Of a stretch of 64,000 bases of DNA, positions 10,901 through 25,900 are shown one piece after another. The notes below the pieces were generated by a model, which was not told where the DNA came from, did no database searches, and saw nothing but the letters and a program-made list of their open reading frames with translations. The stretch is from Tachypleus tridentatus. Lineage: Eukaryota > Arthropoda > Merostomata > Xiphosura > Limulidae. Both the position numbers and the translations under genes were made by a program. Location of the stretch: positions 155,537,310-155,601,309 of the forward strand of contig NC_134837.1 in assembly GCF_004210375.1 (NCBI RefSeq). The letters run 5' to 3'. Each line of letters opens with the position of its first letter. The stretch's first letter is position 1.

Positions 10901-13900
10901 TTACAGGCCTAGATCAATGATGAAACTTTAATTTTTGGAAGTGATAACCACTGCATTTAGTAAAACAAAGAATCAAAATAAGTATGTTAATGAATATTAA
11001 TTAAACAGAAACTAACTGGATATGTAAAAGGTAACTTTTTGATAAATTGTAAAAAAAAATTTGTACAAACTTATATCAAATAATATGAGGTTATAAAGAC
11101 AAAACTATATACAATTTATTTGTTCTAAGATAAATGGAAGAAAAAAATTACAAGGAACATCAATGACACTCCACTCCTAAAGTAGCTATAGAAGTACTTG
11201 GGAGTATTAGAGAAGCTTTGTCATTGTATTCAGACATCTATAAATCATAAGATAAATATTTGAACAGTGTAGCAGAACAGATATTTTATGCTAGTATGTT
11301 CATTGTAGTACACCCTTCTTTTTTAACACTTGTGCAACAGTTATCTCTCCTGTTCCAATGTTTCCTTGTTAGTTTTTCTACATAATTGAATTTCATTAGG
11401 TCTTCAATAATTTTAAATGTTTCCAACATCACTGTCATAACACACTGAAAACAATTTTGCATTGTAAAATGAACTCAGAGGGAAAGAAACATTATTAAAT
11501 TATTATTTATTAAATATACTAACCCTTTCCACATCGAAGAAAGAAGGGTACTCCCTCCCATCTTTCATTGTTGACATAACAGGTGACCATGGCATACGTT
11601 GCTGTTGTGGAGCCTTTAGGGACAGAAGGGTCATCCAGATAGCCTTCTTTTGCTTCCCCTTCTCCACTGGGATCTCCAACATACTGACCTAAAACCACAT
11701 CTTCAAGTTTGACTTCTGGCATACACCTCAAGACCTTTACCTATGGATTAACACATAAGCAGAATTGATGTATAAAGACTTAAAAAGTAAACTTTTCATG
11801 AAATTTCCAAGTTTACACAACAATACTCAGACCCCCCTTACAGAAGAAATATAAGAATTTTTGATGCAAAAAAAGATCCAGGACAACAACAATACCTTCT
11901 CATCTCGAATATCCTCTGCTCCTGTAGACACAGGCTTTTCCATTGCAACTAAGCATAGCATCTGCAACATGTGATTTTGCATCACATCCCTAAAAATAGA
12001 AGTTCAATAAAGATTATAATGAAATATTGTCATTTATTTAAATTCAAGCCAAGATACTAAACACTTTTTGGATTAATCCACCACTTGACATTGCACTTAC
12101 CTAATAATGCCAAAGTTGTCAAAGTATCCACCACGTCCCTGAGTTCCAAATGGTTCTTTGAAGGAAACCATCACACAAGAAATATGTTCTCTGTTCCATG
12201 TTGGCCCAAAGATTCTATTTCCAAATCTAATAGTAAAATGAATTAGCATTATGTTAATTTAGTTTCACATTATGATTAATAGTGTGTGCGTGCGTGCAAT
12301 TTCTTGTTTTCTAAATATAAAATTTATGAATGATAGCAGGAAGAAATCTATGCTCTATCTATTCTAATAAAGTGTTGAACAACAATTTAATTTCTAGTGT
12401 ACTCTTACTTTTCGATTGAAAAAAAAACATGCTGTTTTAAACAGTGTAGATATTTTTCTGTTAATTAATTAAGCTTATATTATTTAACATTTTGAATGTT
12501 AAGCTCAATGCACCACAAATTAAGCTGCATCTTTGCTGCCAGCTTATAATTTCCTCACCTACATTTTTTTTTTTTTTTTAATCAGGTTTGTTAACATTTA
12601 CTACATAATTCTAAAATTAAATTTTTAAATATAATTATTAAGCCCAAATACAATCATATTTAATAAAAATATTAAATTTGCATTTGAACTGAAAAACAAT
12701 TACTACTTAGTCATAAGAAGGAATTGAGGTAATATCTAAACTTACTTGGCATTCATCAAAACTTGAAATATTTATGGAAAGTTGCTAGGAGTACATACTA
12801 ATGTATAAAATACTCATAAGCCACTAGCAAACAAATCTTATATTTGAATAAATCTTAGCCTGAAAATGTTTCAACTAAAAAATATTAATAACTGCTGATA
12901 TAAAGTACTATAAGCTTAACTATGTAACCTTGAAAGCCAATAATTAAAGTTTGCTTTACACACTTTGTTCTGATATATATATATATATGACAATAGTTTA
13001 GGATGTAAAAATTATATGTGAAAGCTACTTGAGGGATACTCTAATCAAATATGACATCTCACTATCACTCTTATAACACACCGATTGCCCTCAATGAGTT
13101 ACATACTTTTTATTTTTATTTTGGCAGTCACAGATGTCACCTACAGAACAACAGCCTGGCATGTTGACCACTGAGTCACTCTCAGCCCAGAGACTTACAA
13201 CTGTTCTAAATGCCATACCAACTTCATATCACTATCAATCTAGTCTAAGAAAGCTTACTTAAATGACATTCCCAATTCTGAATTAATTTCCCCACTATAC
13301 ACTAAATAGGTAATATTATATGTAGATTACATCCTGACTAAATTGAATCCTACCTCAAAGCCATAAGGTTCTGTACCATTTCCTTGCCTAGGTAGTGATC
13401 TATTCGATAAAGCTCTTCTTCTTTAAATAATGCATTAAGGTGACTGGACAGTCGAGCAGAACTTTTAGAATCCCGTCCAAATGGTTTTTCAATAATAATC
13501 CTTGTCCAGCCCCTGATAAATGAACAGTATTATAAGCATCTTATTATTAAAACACTTTTTTCAAATGCATGCATGTACACATTTTCAGTCACCCTTTCCT
13601 CATCAGAAAAGGAAAGCAGAACATAAACAAGTAAAATGATTTTCACTAACACAATTTTATTAGTAATATACATTATAATCAACATTTATATATTCACATT
13701 AATAAGATTATCTTGAAAAAAAGATAAGATATAAAATATTTTATTATTTGCTAAACCATATTCAATTTTATCACAAAAGTTTAAGTCTAATTAACACAAA
13801 ACTAAGAGTATTAATAACTAATACAGATATTGATAGTTCCCAAGTTCATCATCCTTCATACCATTTACCGTTATCATCTGTATATATTTAGTAATATAAA

Positions 13901-16900
13901 AAGGAACTCTATAATCCAGCATTAGGAAAATTAAATTTAAAAATTATATGTATGTATATTATAAAAATCTTGTACACATTTTCCCATAACTCAATAAAAC
14001 TTCTCTTTCCAGCAGAATGTATTGTGGCTTTAACTTACTTGCTGGCCATACAGTGATTTCTTATGTTAGTAGTTGATGACTCAAACACATTTGGTGGTAA
14101 AGCAAGGTAGAACAATCTGTTGCAACAATTATTCAATTCATATTTACAGATTTCCCGATTCAACTGAAGAAAATCTTCTGGAATATCATATGAACCACTA
14201 ACATAGTGGTTCATTTTAAAGAAATCATTGACCTTTTCTTTTTCTTCATCTCTTACCTTTAAGAAATACAAAATAATGTATCACATACTGTAGCTATTAG
14301 TGAATTTTCCATTTTCTTAAGTAAACTGAGCACACTCTAAAACACATTATTATAATGAAAAGCAAATCATTCTGTAAAAATGATTTGCTTACAAAAAAGT
14401 TTTGAAAGACAAAAATAAACCAATTAATACAAAAATTTCACTTCAGTCTTAAAGATAATACAAGGATACTTGAATAAATTCAAAATAAAAATTATTTCCC
14501 ACTAGCAAATAGAAATTACCTTAAAATAGGGCTCAGCTTTATTCCTGATGTCATGAACAGTTAGCTTGGAACGTGCATAACCTACAAAAACTGTTTTCTT
14601 CGGAATCAGACCATCTCGATACAGTGACCTTGTAAAATAAAATAAGTTTCTTATACAGACTAAAAACAATTACTACTGCAATTAATTTAAAAATATTTGC
14701 ATGCATACTTCAAATTATCTTAATCCTTTTGGAACAGACTTGGTATAATATACACGAGTTAAGTATTTTTAATATAACTTTTGATGCAAGAGGTATACCT
14801 TTATAAAATTTGATAGGCATTTAGTAAAGATTGCAAATCTTCTGTATACAAAAGATTAAATATTTATGTATTATCTATAATTAAGACTTGTTTGTGAAGC
14901 TGTTGGGTCTGTTTCATTACTAGTCCAAGTGCAATATGATTTTCATGTTATGATTAAAAACTATATTTTATCCCCTAAATATCAAATATTATTTAAGTAA
15001 TCTACAAAAAACCTTCTAAATACATTTCAAATGTTTGTTTTTAGTAAAACTTTATACTTGGTCTGTTATTTTGTCCACCCTAACTACATGGGAACTGTCT
15101 TTTGATTGACCTCATAACCACCATAAAAATTAGGAAATAGAGATCATGCTTTTTTTCATTCTAGGATGACTACAACTTATAAACACAAAAAATATAAGCA
15201 TTTAATTTAAATAGCTTAGTTCTTTTAACACTATACATTTACATATATTTTTTATTTTTATTATATTGACCTTCCAATCATGCCTAGACAATATTACAGA
15301 AGTTGCACTGATGCAGCACAAATACACTTGTTATATAAAACTGAAATTTAGTCTACGTGGTTTAATGGACTAGTATTTAATAAAATACTGTCACATTTCA
15401 ATTATCATACATTACATATGTATATACATCACTAACTTATTTTACTTAAAATATAGAACAGCAAATAAATGAATACAGTAAACAATTATATCTTCCAGTT
15501 ACAATGACTTTTGTACTCATTTACTCCTCACAGTAGGTTTGTAAAGCCTCTTCAAATTTTGTACATGCAGGATGTGAAATAAAAATTTTTTTTAGGTTTC
15601 ATATATGGATAATAACTATAGATATTACAGAAATTCACTGTAATTTATCAACCTTGGTAATCAAGCTGTATTTTGTCTAAAACAAAATGTAATTTTGAGC
15701 AATCTAAAAGACATAACCAATCTTGGTTAGAAAGAACAAGATGGCTTCCTAGCATTTTAAAGTGGCTGAGAAAGCAATTAGAGAAACATTCTGAGCTTTT
15801 GGTTAATTATTCATGTCATATATTGAAGTAAATGTATACAAGATAACATTTCCAAAAATAAAAAGAGGTGAGTAGGGTTACTTAGTTTGATTCTGTACAT
15901 ATGCCATATCTCAAATAGCAAAGATATGATGTTCTTGTTTTATGTTTCAGCTTGTAAATATTGGTAATTTGAATTCCTAATTCACATGAAACAACAGACC
16001 TAGTATTTTGACATTATAAAAATTTAATATGAATCAGTGCTGCAAACCTTCCACATATGATACAAAATTTGATTTTTAGGCACGTTCTTTCAGTAGTTAC
16101 TATGCAATTAAAATAAATTATTACATAATACTAAAATTTGAATTACCTACAATTTAATATAAAACTTATTGACATAAATTCATAAAATAGTAGTTCAATA
16201 ACATTTTGAATGCAAGTTAGCAAATACTATGACACGGCCTTTGACCTATGGCTCATTGTTATAGGGTTAATATGCTTTTTAAAACAGTTATAAAGTATCA
16301 AATTCTAATATTCAAGGATGCAAGGTTAAATATTGTATTGACAGTGTTATTATTCAACTAAACAAAATTTGTAAAGAGTTGGACATTATTAAATGAAAAA
16401 AATTATTATCAAGAATGAATTTTCAGTCAGTATATTTTAACAACATTGCAATATATTAGTAGAACTAAGCTGACTATCATTACCTTTTCACTATGAATTG
16501 TGGAGAGGTTCTGCATGAATACTAAACTGTCCCTCACTACGTGAATATATTTTACATAAAATTAAAGGTGTGTATACACACTTGAAAATGTTCTTGATGT
16601 TATGTATATCTCAAAGTAAAGCTTTCTATTACAAAAATTTATCTTAGTTGTTGGTTTAAAATACTCAAAACATGTCTACACATGTATTTGTTTACACCAT
16701 CAGGTTATTTACTTTTGATTAAAGAAATTAAGTTCTATTAGACCTAAGTCCATAAGCTTTTACTTCAAACATGGTATTTGTCAAATATCAAATGTTATTC
16801 ACAAATTATTTACTTAAAAAAATAATTAAATTTACTTACCACAATGTTGGATAAATCTTTTTTTTGGCAAGGTCTCCCTGTATAAAGGTAAACATCATAT

Positions 16901-19900
16901 TTCTTACAAAAAATTAATTAAAACAACCACAAAACAACTATTAAGGAAAACTTATCACTAAAACCCTCTGAAACACTTATTGACATCACCAAATTTTCTG
17001 GATAAATCATGAGTGCTATATGTTCAGTATAGTAGCTTTCACAATCCAAGTTACTTGCATATGAAGTTTTCCTTTATGTTCACCAAATATCAAACTTTCT
17101 GAATAGCTTAGGCATTGTAGAAATTTATCAGTTTATAGTAAACATCAGCAGAAACCTTTCAACTATTTATCACTGATGGTGGTAATGCTTGATTTAGCTT
17201 TTCTACTCCATTAAATGCAGGCATTTTAAATGCACACAGAATTTTTGCAAGCAGTAAATTATATACTACTGGAGACATACTGTACCCTATAAGGTGAATT
17301 AGCAGTCAAATGGTTAATGGACACTAACAGAAATTTAATTTACTTTTTGCTAAATGTTTACTCACTTGAAAACCTCTGTATTTATGTAAACAAGTACAGC
17401 CAAACAATATGAAAGAGAGAGATTCAGGAGTAATTAAGTGTTCAGTTAATGTAATTCTATACTGAAAATTTACTCCTAAAAATTGTTTAAGAAGTTTCAT
17501 TGACTAATAATGACTTAAAATAGAAAGTATGATATAAAAATTTAATGAATTAGAAAGTGAAGATAGAAAACTAGAAGAAAATCTGAAAGATACTAGCAAA
17601 ACAAACTCTTGAATTAAACCTGGAAACTGAGTTGGTTAAAGTTCTTTCGTATCTTAGGACATTAAGTGGTTTTGGTCTTGACAACCACACATGAGCAAAA
17701 CTTCTGTTAGCACTTCATAACCTTTTTACAACTTACTTTTGTAAATTCTTCTCATCTTTTCAAATTCATATTTTGAAGAAGTATGTCATTTTCAATACAG
17801 TAATAGCTAATTCAACACATGAACTTAATCATACAGTTAACCCACACTGAAACAAAAAACTTACAATAGAACAAAATACATAGGTATCTTGAGTTTCTGT
17901 CATTCCGTCTAAAGAAAGCTAGCTACACTACAGAGATTCCAAGTTATCTGACCTTTTGCTTCATGCTCTCATGATTTTAATGCATCAAGAAAAGGAAAAT
18001 TATAATTACAGCAAGGAAAAAAAATATTCAATTTAGAAACAAAGAAAACTGGAATCAACATACCAAACACTCAACAGTAGGAAAATAGCTATGAGATATG
18101 CTGAGCATGCTTTGAAAATAATACCATTTCATGTAATTATTTATTTTTTGTTCTTTCTTGACCTATCACCACACAATGCATTTATATATCTACAATAAAT
18201 CTTCTAAAATATTGATGTAATAGTTTTACATAAATACTGTTATAAGCATTCTAAACACTGATTTACTCCATTTCTGTAATTATTCAAAAGTATATTCAGT
18301 TTTGCCTTTCAGCAACATTTGACCATTGATTAACATAAGCACCAAACTCTTGACTGATCAATCATCACACAATGGAAACCACGTGAATATCATAATGTCA
18401 CTTCCTAGACAAACCTTCAAATGTAGGCTGAAAACAAGTGCTATTTTTTTTTTCAATTTTCCTCAGAAAAAGGAACTTTGGACATAAAATATTAGATACA
18501 TAAAGAAAAACTTATCACATCAGTATATTACTGTAGTGACTCACAATTTGTAGAGAACAAAGTGCTTCATAATACACGTGGAATTCTAAGAGTTATTTAA
18601 ACATTTACTGTTGAATAAGGAAGAATGTATGATAAGTTTGGCAGTATACATGATTAGATTTCTAAAAGTTGACTGAAATTATTCATTTTTACCAGAATAT
18701 TCCTATTAACTAAACAGTCATTCAAAAATAAGTTAACTTGATCTTACTTTAAAATATAATTTTTAGTGGTTGGGATATCCTTAACTTGTTTGTTTTGAAA
18801 TTAAGCACAAATTTACACAATGGGCTATCTCTTTTTTTATCATTCCGTCTAAAGAAAGCTAGCTACATTACAGAGATTCCAAGAAGTTATGCAATTTTTT
18901 GCTTCATGCTCTCATGATTTTAATGCTCCTCTGCATAAAAATTTTCTCAACCCAAACCAGCCATTTATATATATATATAGGGGGTCCATAACTTCACTCT
19001 AAGTGGAGCATCAGTGAGCCAGTGTTTGTGTCTATGAGTGATTATGACACACATGGCAACATTTATTACACTTAAGCCCACTTTTCCATAAATTAGTAGA
19101 ATTAAAGATAAAAAAAAACAAAAAACAGTAACACTTAAGTTTACAAGATGTAAATAAAGTTTTCACTTTACACTGTGTAGGGACTATCACTTACCAAAAC
19201 AATAGCTACCTTCCACTATGCACCACTAACACTTAAATGCAAAGTTACTCTGATTAATTGGTGAGACTTACAATCTATTTACTACCATGAGAAAAGTTCA
19301 TACCTTAAATTAGTAGTTTGTGTTACCACTATGAAAAAAATAGTTTTAGTATCAAAACTTTTAACTTATTATTGTATTATTTAATTTTTATAGTTGTTAT
19401 TTATGTCACTTCCAGCATTTCCAAACATCTTCATTTACCCCCAGTTAAAAATCAATGCAAATTAACCGCCCTTTGGAAGATTAGGTGGTTATGATGAGGG
19501 AGGGATGGGGGGTGTTTTTCTCTTTACATCTGTCTGTTCATTAGGAAGCAACTGATGTTCCTTAAATAACAAAATAACAACACAAAGAGTTGTCAGTGTA
19601 TTTATACATGACAGTCATAAAACAATGATGACTAGATACATATACAATAACATATATAGTACAATACGAGATTGCAGGTAAAGTGCACTCTGTTTAGCTT
19701 TCCTTCCTTGGAATCCTAAAATTCTGTCATGCAAAGAAAACATGCATTTAAATGATTCAATTACTTTAAACATCCACATTTTGATGAAAATGGTAACTGA
19801 CCAAGTATCTTTTCATGTTTTACTACAAATCATATTTGCTGTACATACATCACAGAAAAATACATGTACAAAGCTCACTTGCCACTTAAATAATGAAGTA

Positions 19901-22900
19901 AGAAAACAAACTTGTATTTAGAAGTTATAATTTTAAAAGAATTCTCTCCAACCTGTAGAAAAGAAGCAATGCTTCACCATATATTTTGCACTTGGTTACT
20001 TTTTAGTCACAGATTTTCAAAAATACATTTTCATATAATATGTATAAAAGGAATGGTTTTCAAACATTCTTTTTAACCTTAAAACATAATGAAATAGTTC
20101 TTAGTTTAACATCTACTAAAAATATATATATCAAACTTTTTCACAATTTTAGATGTGGAGAATTTAAAATGTGTAACTAAAATGTGCCACTTATGACAAA
20201 TGAATTTTATCAATGTCAATCAGAGTCAGGTTTGAATTTTCCAACTTTCAATTTTAAAACATTCTCTGATGCAATCAGTTTCCCTCTACTTTTTTGTAAC
20301 AACACGAAAGTAAAGTGACATATAAACAATGTTGTAAAAATAGCAAAAATTTGCAAATTTAAAGCGAGCCTCTTGCTTTAATAATAAAGCCTTAATGCAA
20401 TAATAACAATAATGCTCAAAGTTCAAACAAATGATACTGTAACAGATCAGTATCATTAAAGGTGGTCTCAGTACAGTGTATTTACAAATTAATTCACAAA
20501 TTTCAAATTAATTTTACATATTTTACTTATTTGTATAATATTGCATTGAATAAAGGTTTACCTAATTTTTCCCAATTTTAGGACATTAAGTTTTGTTTCG
20601 TAATTGCAAGCTGCGACATGTTTTGCATTTGACAGCCAATATAAAAAGCAACTCTATTAAGCCATTTAATTTACTAATTCAACTACCTTAGCATAATTTA
20701 TGTTAATTTCTATAGGTACAGATAGCATTACTAGCTCCATAAAACTTTCTCATATCTCATCAATATTGCCATATACCTAAATATTGAAAATGTCTTCCAA
20801 CAATAATGATAAACAACAACTGGTAGATGTTATGGAAGAATTAAGCATTGCAGATCTCAATCATTGACGTAGCTGATGTAATCTTGTTTCTTCATCCAAC
20901 AGTCTACCATTTCTACAGCCACAAGTTAACTTCCTGTATTTGAAGTTCTACCAGCAACCCGCTTTAAAGATTAATGTTTAGACAAATGTCAGCCTCTTAA
21001 AAAATTATGGTTACAAAAGTTCAAGAATATATCTACACCATGGTATATTGTAAATAGATTCTTCTACTACAAAATGAAGAAATAAAAAAAAGGATTATAA
21101 ACAGATGTTTGGAAGTATTCCTTTGGTACAGAATAGTGTTTACCATCACTTCGTAGGCCAGATCTATATTACGGTTATTCAATTATTGTAAGAAATACCT
21201 CGAAAAATGTTCTCAAAACAAAATATCAACGTAACTGTGGGCCTGTGCCAAGTCCTAACCAATACACTGCAGAACACTGCATAAAGACAGCAAGACCAAA
21301 CAACTTTTGTAGCAAAAAAGACTGATAATAAGTTGACCTAGCTCCACTGAAATGGCTAATCAACTCTCTTTTGCTACAGCTTTAGCACTGATGTTATCTT
21401 GTTGCAGGTCATCCATGACTGCCAATATGGGTTCATAAAACTCAATGTAAAAGCTTAGAACACTGTATCATTCTACCTTTCAGGTTTTGCATAGAAAAAC
21501 TAGCATGTTCTTTATTATATCTGGCATAAACTGCTGTATTTTCATTTTCAGTACCCGAGATTACAAATAATACATACATTCAAAACAGTGTCTCATGAAA
21601 TAAGCTAAAGCAAATGCGAGTTGAAAAGTGAGTCCCGCAGTAACCATAAAGATCTTAGGAAGAGTCTAATCAATAATTTGAGAAGAGTATGATAAACAAA
21701 ATACAAAAGTTGAAAGAAATTACTCATAATTTCATAAAATATGTAGATGGTGTACAAGTGTTTTCATAAATACTAAATATTTAGTGTTGGCTTTGTTGTC
21801 AAAATTCCAAGATTACTCATTACTTACCCTTGTAGGATCAGGCAAAAATAAGTTTCACTTATTTTAAAGTTGATAAATTTATTTTTTACTGTAATTCCTA
21901 AAATTAAAACATAGCACTGCTCAAGAAGGTTTCTAGCATTAACTTTCTCTTGAGAGTAAATGGGTTAAGTGTATGGATATTGGGCACCTACTTGTCTTAT
22001 TCTCTTATAGAAATGACATGCTCTTCAATTAGCCCACAAACTGTTTCTTGTCAGCAAACTGGGCTGACATACATTTACATACAATTTTCAAAAACTTTAG
22101 GAGTCTCACTAAATTTTTATGTAGCATTTCTGTAATGTTCATATCTAAAACAAGAACACTTTTCAAGTTCTCACTTTCAACTGCCAACAAAAAGATTAGT
22201 ATGTTGTTGTCGTTTTTATGTAGTCTTACTTTTCAAAACTTTTCCAATTCCCTCGTAACTTGGAAGTTAATTTTCACTTTCATTATTGCAACTATTCTTT
22301 GACTTTCTTATAATTTAGTTAAATGTTTATGTATAAGTTTGCTAGTAAGGATAGTGAAGCTTAAGTTTTTATCAAAGTATGTGTTGCTGTTATTGTTGTT
22401 AATTGGTAAAACTGGGTTAAGAATTAACTTGATGTGTTACATTTTCACTTCAGAACACACTACTTGTAATTATTTAATTTTTATATGCTTGCCTAAGTTA
22501 TATGGGAAGATATGCACTAAGAAAAGCTTATTATTTAATTGTCTTCATTGCTAGATAGAACAAACAGTGATGACTACAGCCTCCAAGTATCAAGTGGCAA
22601 AGATAGGAAGGGCACATGCTGATCAATCATCAGTGCCACCCCTCCATCATACCACCTATCATTTCGAAACAAAGAAAACTGTCAAAAGATGGTTGTATTG
22701 GCAGGTGTCAGAAATGTTACCTGTAAGGAAATACACACAGGATTGTAAGAATCAATCAGCACTTTGATGTCATCCAAATTAGAACAGAAATCTCAACAGT
22801 TCCACTATATTAAAGTGGCCATTTTTACTTATGTGAAGGAAAATTGGCCAGAGAATCCTTCTGTTTTCTACCACATCATTTCTCTTTATTAGAAGGTCTA

Positions 22901-25900
22901 TCGACCTCCATGATCCTGCCGTGGGCCAAGTAAGCAGGTTTCTTTGGGTAAATGAAGATTCTAGTGACTGAGGATGAGAATAAATAGCTGTTCTGCATCT
23001 TGGGGGCCAGAGAAGAAGATGGACCTGAGGAAATGCCAGAAGCCAAAGGAAATGGATCCAGGGAGCCAATGGAAGGAATGGTGGGGACAGAGAAAGGTGC
23101 TGACATTGACTTCTCAACTCTCTTAACCATGGAGGGCAAATGCTTCTTCATATGGTTTGAATACGACTCTACTGACTCTATTTGCACTCCCATTGTAACA
23201 GTGAAATGGAGTGCAGCAGCATATGTTCAAGATGGAGTGATAGACAGTAACTTTTGAGCCTCTGTGTAAAAAATGATGTGAACTGTTTTAAAATGCTGTA
23301 CCTATTTTTTCCTCCACCCACTTAAGACAAGAAGAAGAATATGAGGGGAGAGAGCCACTACAATTAGCACAATGAGGGTCTATTTTGCACTCATAGGTAT
23401 CATGGTCCTTGCCACTGCAATGAGCACACATCAAGGAACCACAATGTTATCTTCGAGTGACCAAACCACTAACACTGGAAACATCTGAGAGGGTGTGGAA
23501 TATACGGGCACACCTTGCAATTTAAATAACCCACCTTGATGGTGGCAGTGGATGTGGTGACATAAACATCAAAATTAGGACACTGATCAGCATAATAATT
23601 CCATCTTTGCAAGTGGATGCATGCCTCACTGCGGAAACTCCTTGGGTGGAGGAACCAGCGAGGATCTCCAACTTGGGGATGTTATTCAAATCCTTCTCAA
23701 CAATAACTCCTTGTGATGAATTCAATATTACATGTGGAATAACCTCAATGAGTATATCCCTAATGGCCTTCAAATGCAAGAGAAGTTCACTCTGTTTTGG
23801 AGTGGATGTTACCCCCAAAATGCCCTCTGAATGTAGTTTTCTGACTGACTTGGCAAGCCCCTCTAGTCACTTCTGAATAAAGAAAAAAGGGAGATACTTG
23901 CTCTAAAGATTTGTCTGATAAAGGATGTAATATCAGAAAATGAGGTACAGTTGTTGAAGAAATTAAAGATTGCTGTTCAGAATCTTCAAGATGTGGTCAT
24001 TTATCTATGATCTATTTTATTATTATTTAATTTTTGAGTTGGGGGATCCATAATAAAGAAAAAACATTTTGGTGCCCACTAATCATATCCACACTAAAAT
24101 GCCAAAAAAAGGACACTGCAGCAATTCCAAGGTTTTGTAAGCACTATATCCAAACACCAACATCAGAAACAATGTTCACAACACCTGTTGATAAGATCCA
24201 ACACTGATACTTAGTTGACCTTAGCCAGAATGGACCAGTCAACAGATCCAGGAATTCAAGGCCAAAATGGTGTATTAGGATTTGACCCCTCAACCACCAG
24301 GATCTTCTCCCCTTTATAGGTTGCACCATGAATGGCAAACATGTAGGTGGATGTTTAGACCCCCAGAGGAGGTAAACTGAAAGTACAGAACCTTCTCTGA
24401 AGGTCCCCTCACCATGTACAGAAATCCACACCAAGGGGCCCTTTTTTCAGAATATTTCAATTTTTTAAGGAAATAAAAAGTGTCAGACATTATTCAAATT
24501 CATTACATGACCTTGTTATAGTGTTTAACAGCAAACCTGTAAGTAGAAGTTTATAAAAATGTTCTTTCAATATTTCATTCTCACACAAATAATATATCGT
24601 ATCTAAAAAAAAGGAGTCTTATAAGAATTTTAATTCTTCTAATTTAAGTCCTTTTTTTCTTGGTTTGTTTTTTTAAGTTTTCTCAAAGCTACACGAGGGC
24701 TATCTGTATTAGACGTCCCTAATTTAGCAGTGTAAGACTATATAGAGAAAGTAGTTGAATATCACCAACTCCTGGGCCTCGTTTACCAACGAATAGTAGC
24801 ATTGATCATAACTTATACCCCCATGGCTGAAAGGGCAAACATGTTTGGTGCGATGGAGATTCGATCTCGCGACCTTCGTATTACGAGTCGAGCGCTTCCA
24901 ACCACCGAGCCATGCCGGGAATTTTTCTTAGTTTGATGTTACTTCTGTAATACGTGGCTAGTGAGTAGCGAACAACATTTTGATTATTTCTAAAGTTTTT
25001 CAATTATCAAAAAACACTTATGTTTAGGTGAAAACTTTCGATTCAAGACGATCGCGCACAAGCAAACAAACTTTGTTTATTATGGTCTAAGCATCTTAGC
25101 TAGGTACGAGATTATTCTCAATTTTTCAGCCCTACGCTTAGGGCTTAAGTAGTTTTAATCATTTATCATTAGGATATCACTTAACTAGTTTCTCTTGTAA
25201 TAAAACTACTAATCGAAAAATAACGCACTTTCAAAACAGTACGTCAACACCTTTACAACTGATCAATCTTTGGTAGATTTAACTGTCATACGCAAAAAAA
25301 ATTACTTATCACTACAATCTCTGAAAACAATTTTGCTGTACAAATGCGTGAGATATTAACATCAAACGAGAACTTGAAAGTAAAAACAAGTTAAAGCATT
25401 TATTATGGCACATACTCATTAAACAGTTATATAAAAACACTAAAATGTCATGGAAATTTGGTAAAACCTTCGGAAAGGTATCTTACACCTATGTAAAAAA
25501 ATGTATGTTAACAATCCGTAACCTAAATTGTAAATGATTTAAAACTTATAAATACAGTTCAATTGTATAATCTTGTTCATAACATGTCGTTGCGAATGAA
25601 AATCATTTAAATAAATAGTATCGTCAGCACTAGATGTGGCAGATGTAGTGACTGACATACTATATCATTTTACTTTGCTTTCATATATTGGTTCTTAGAA
25701 TTATTAGTACGTGTACGAATTTTCCACGACAAAAGTATTTAAGTTTCAACTTTACACATGTACAGGAAACTAAACAGTGTCGTAGTGCCATATGTTATCA
25801 GTTTGAACAGCATACCCAAGAACTACACTTAGGATTGATTTAGCAGCTTTGTACATAGAAAAATAAATAAGCGATCGCAATGGACACCGTATCATTCTAC

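Noticed and set aside
23000-23876. Plus-strand open frames at 23000-23257 and 23607-23876
   Set aside because: They are antisense to the LINE ORF1 remnant and have no family resemblance of their own.
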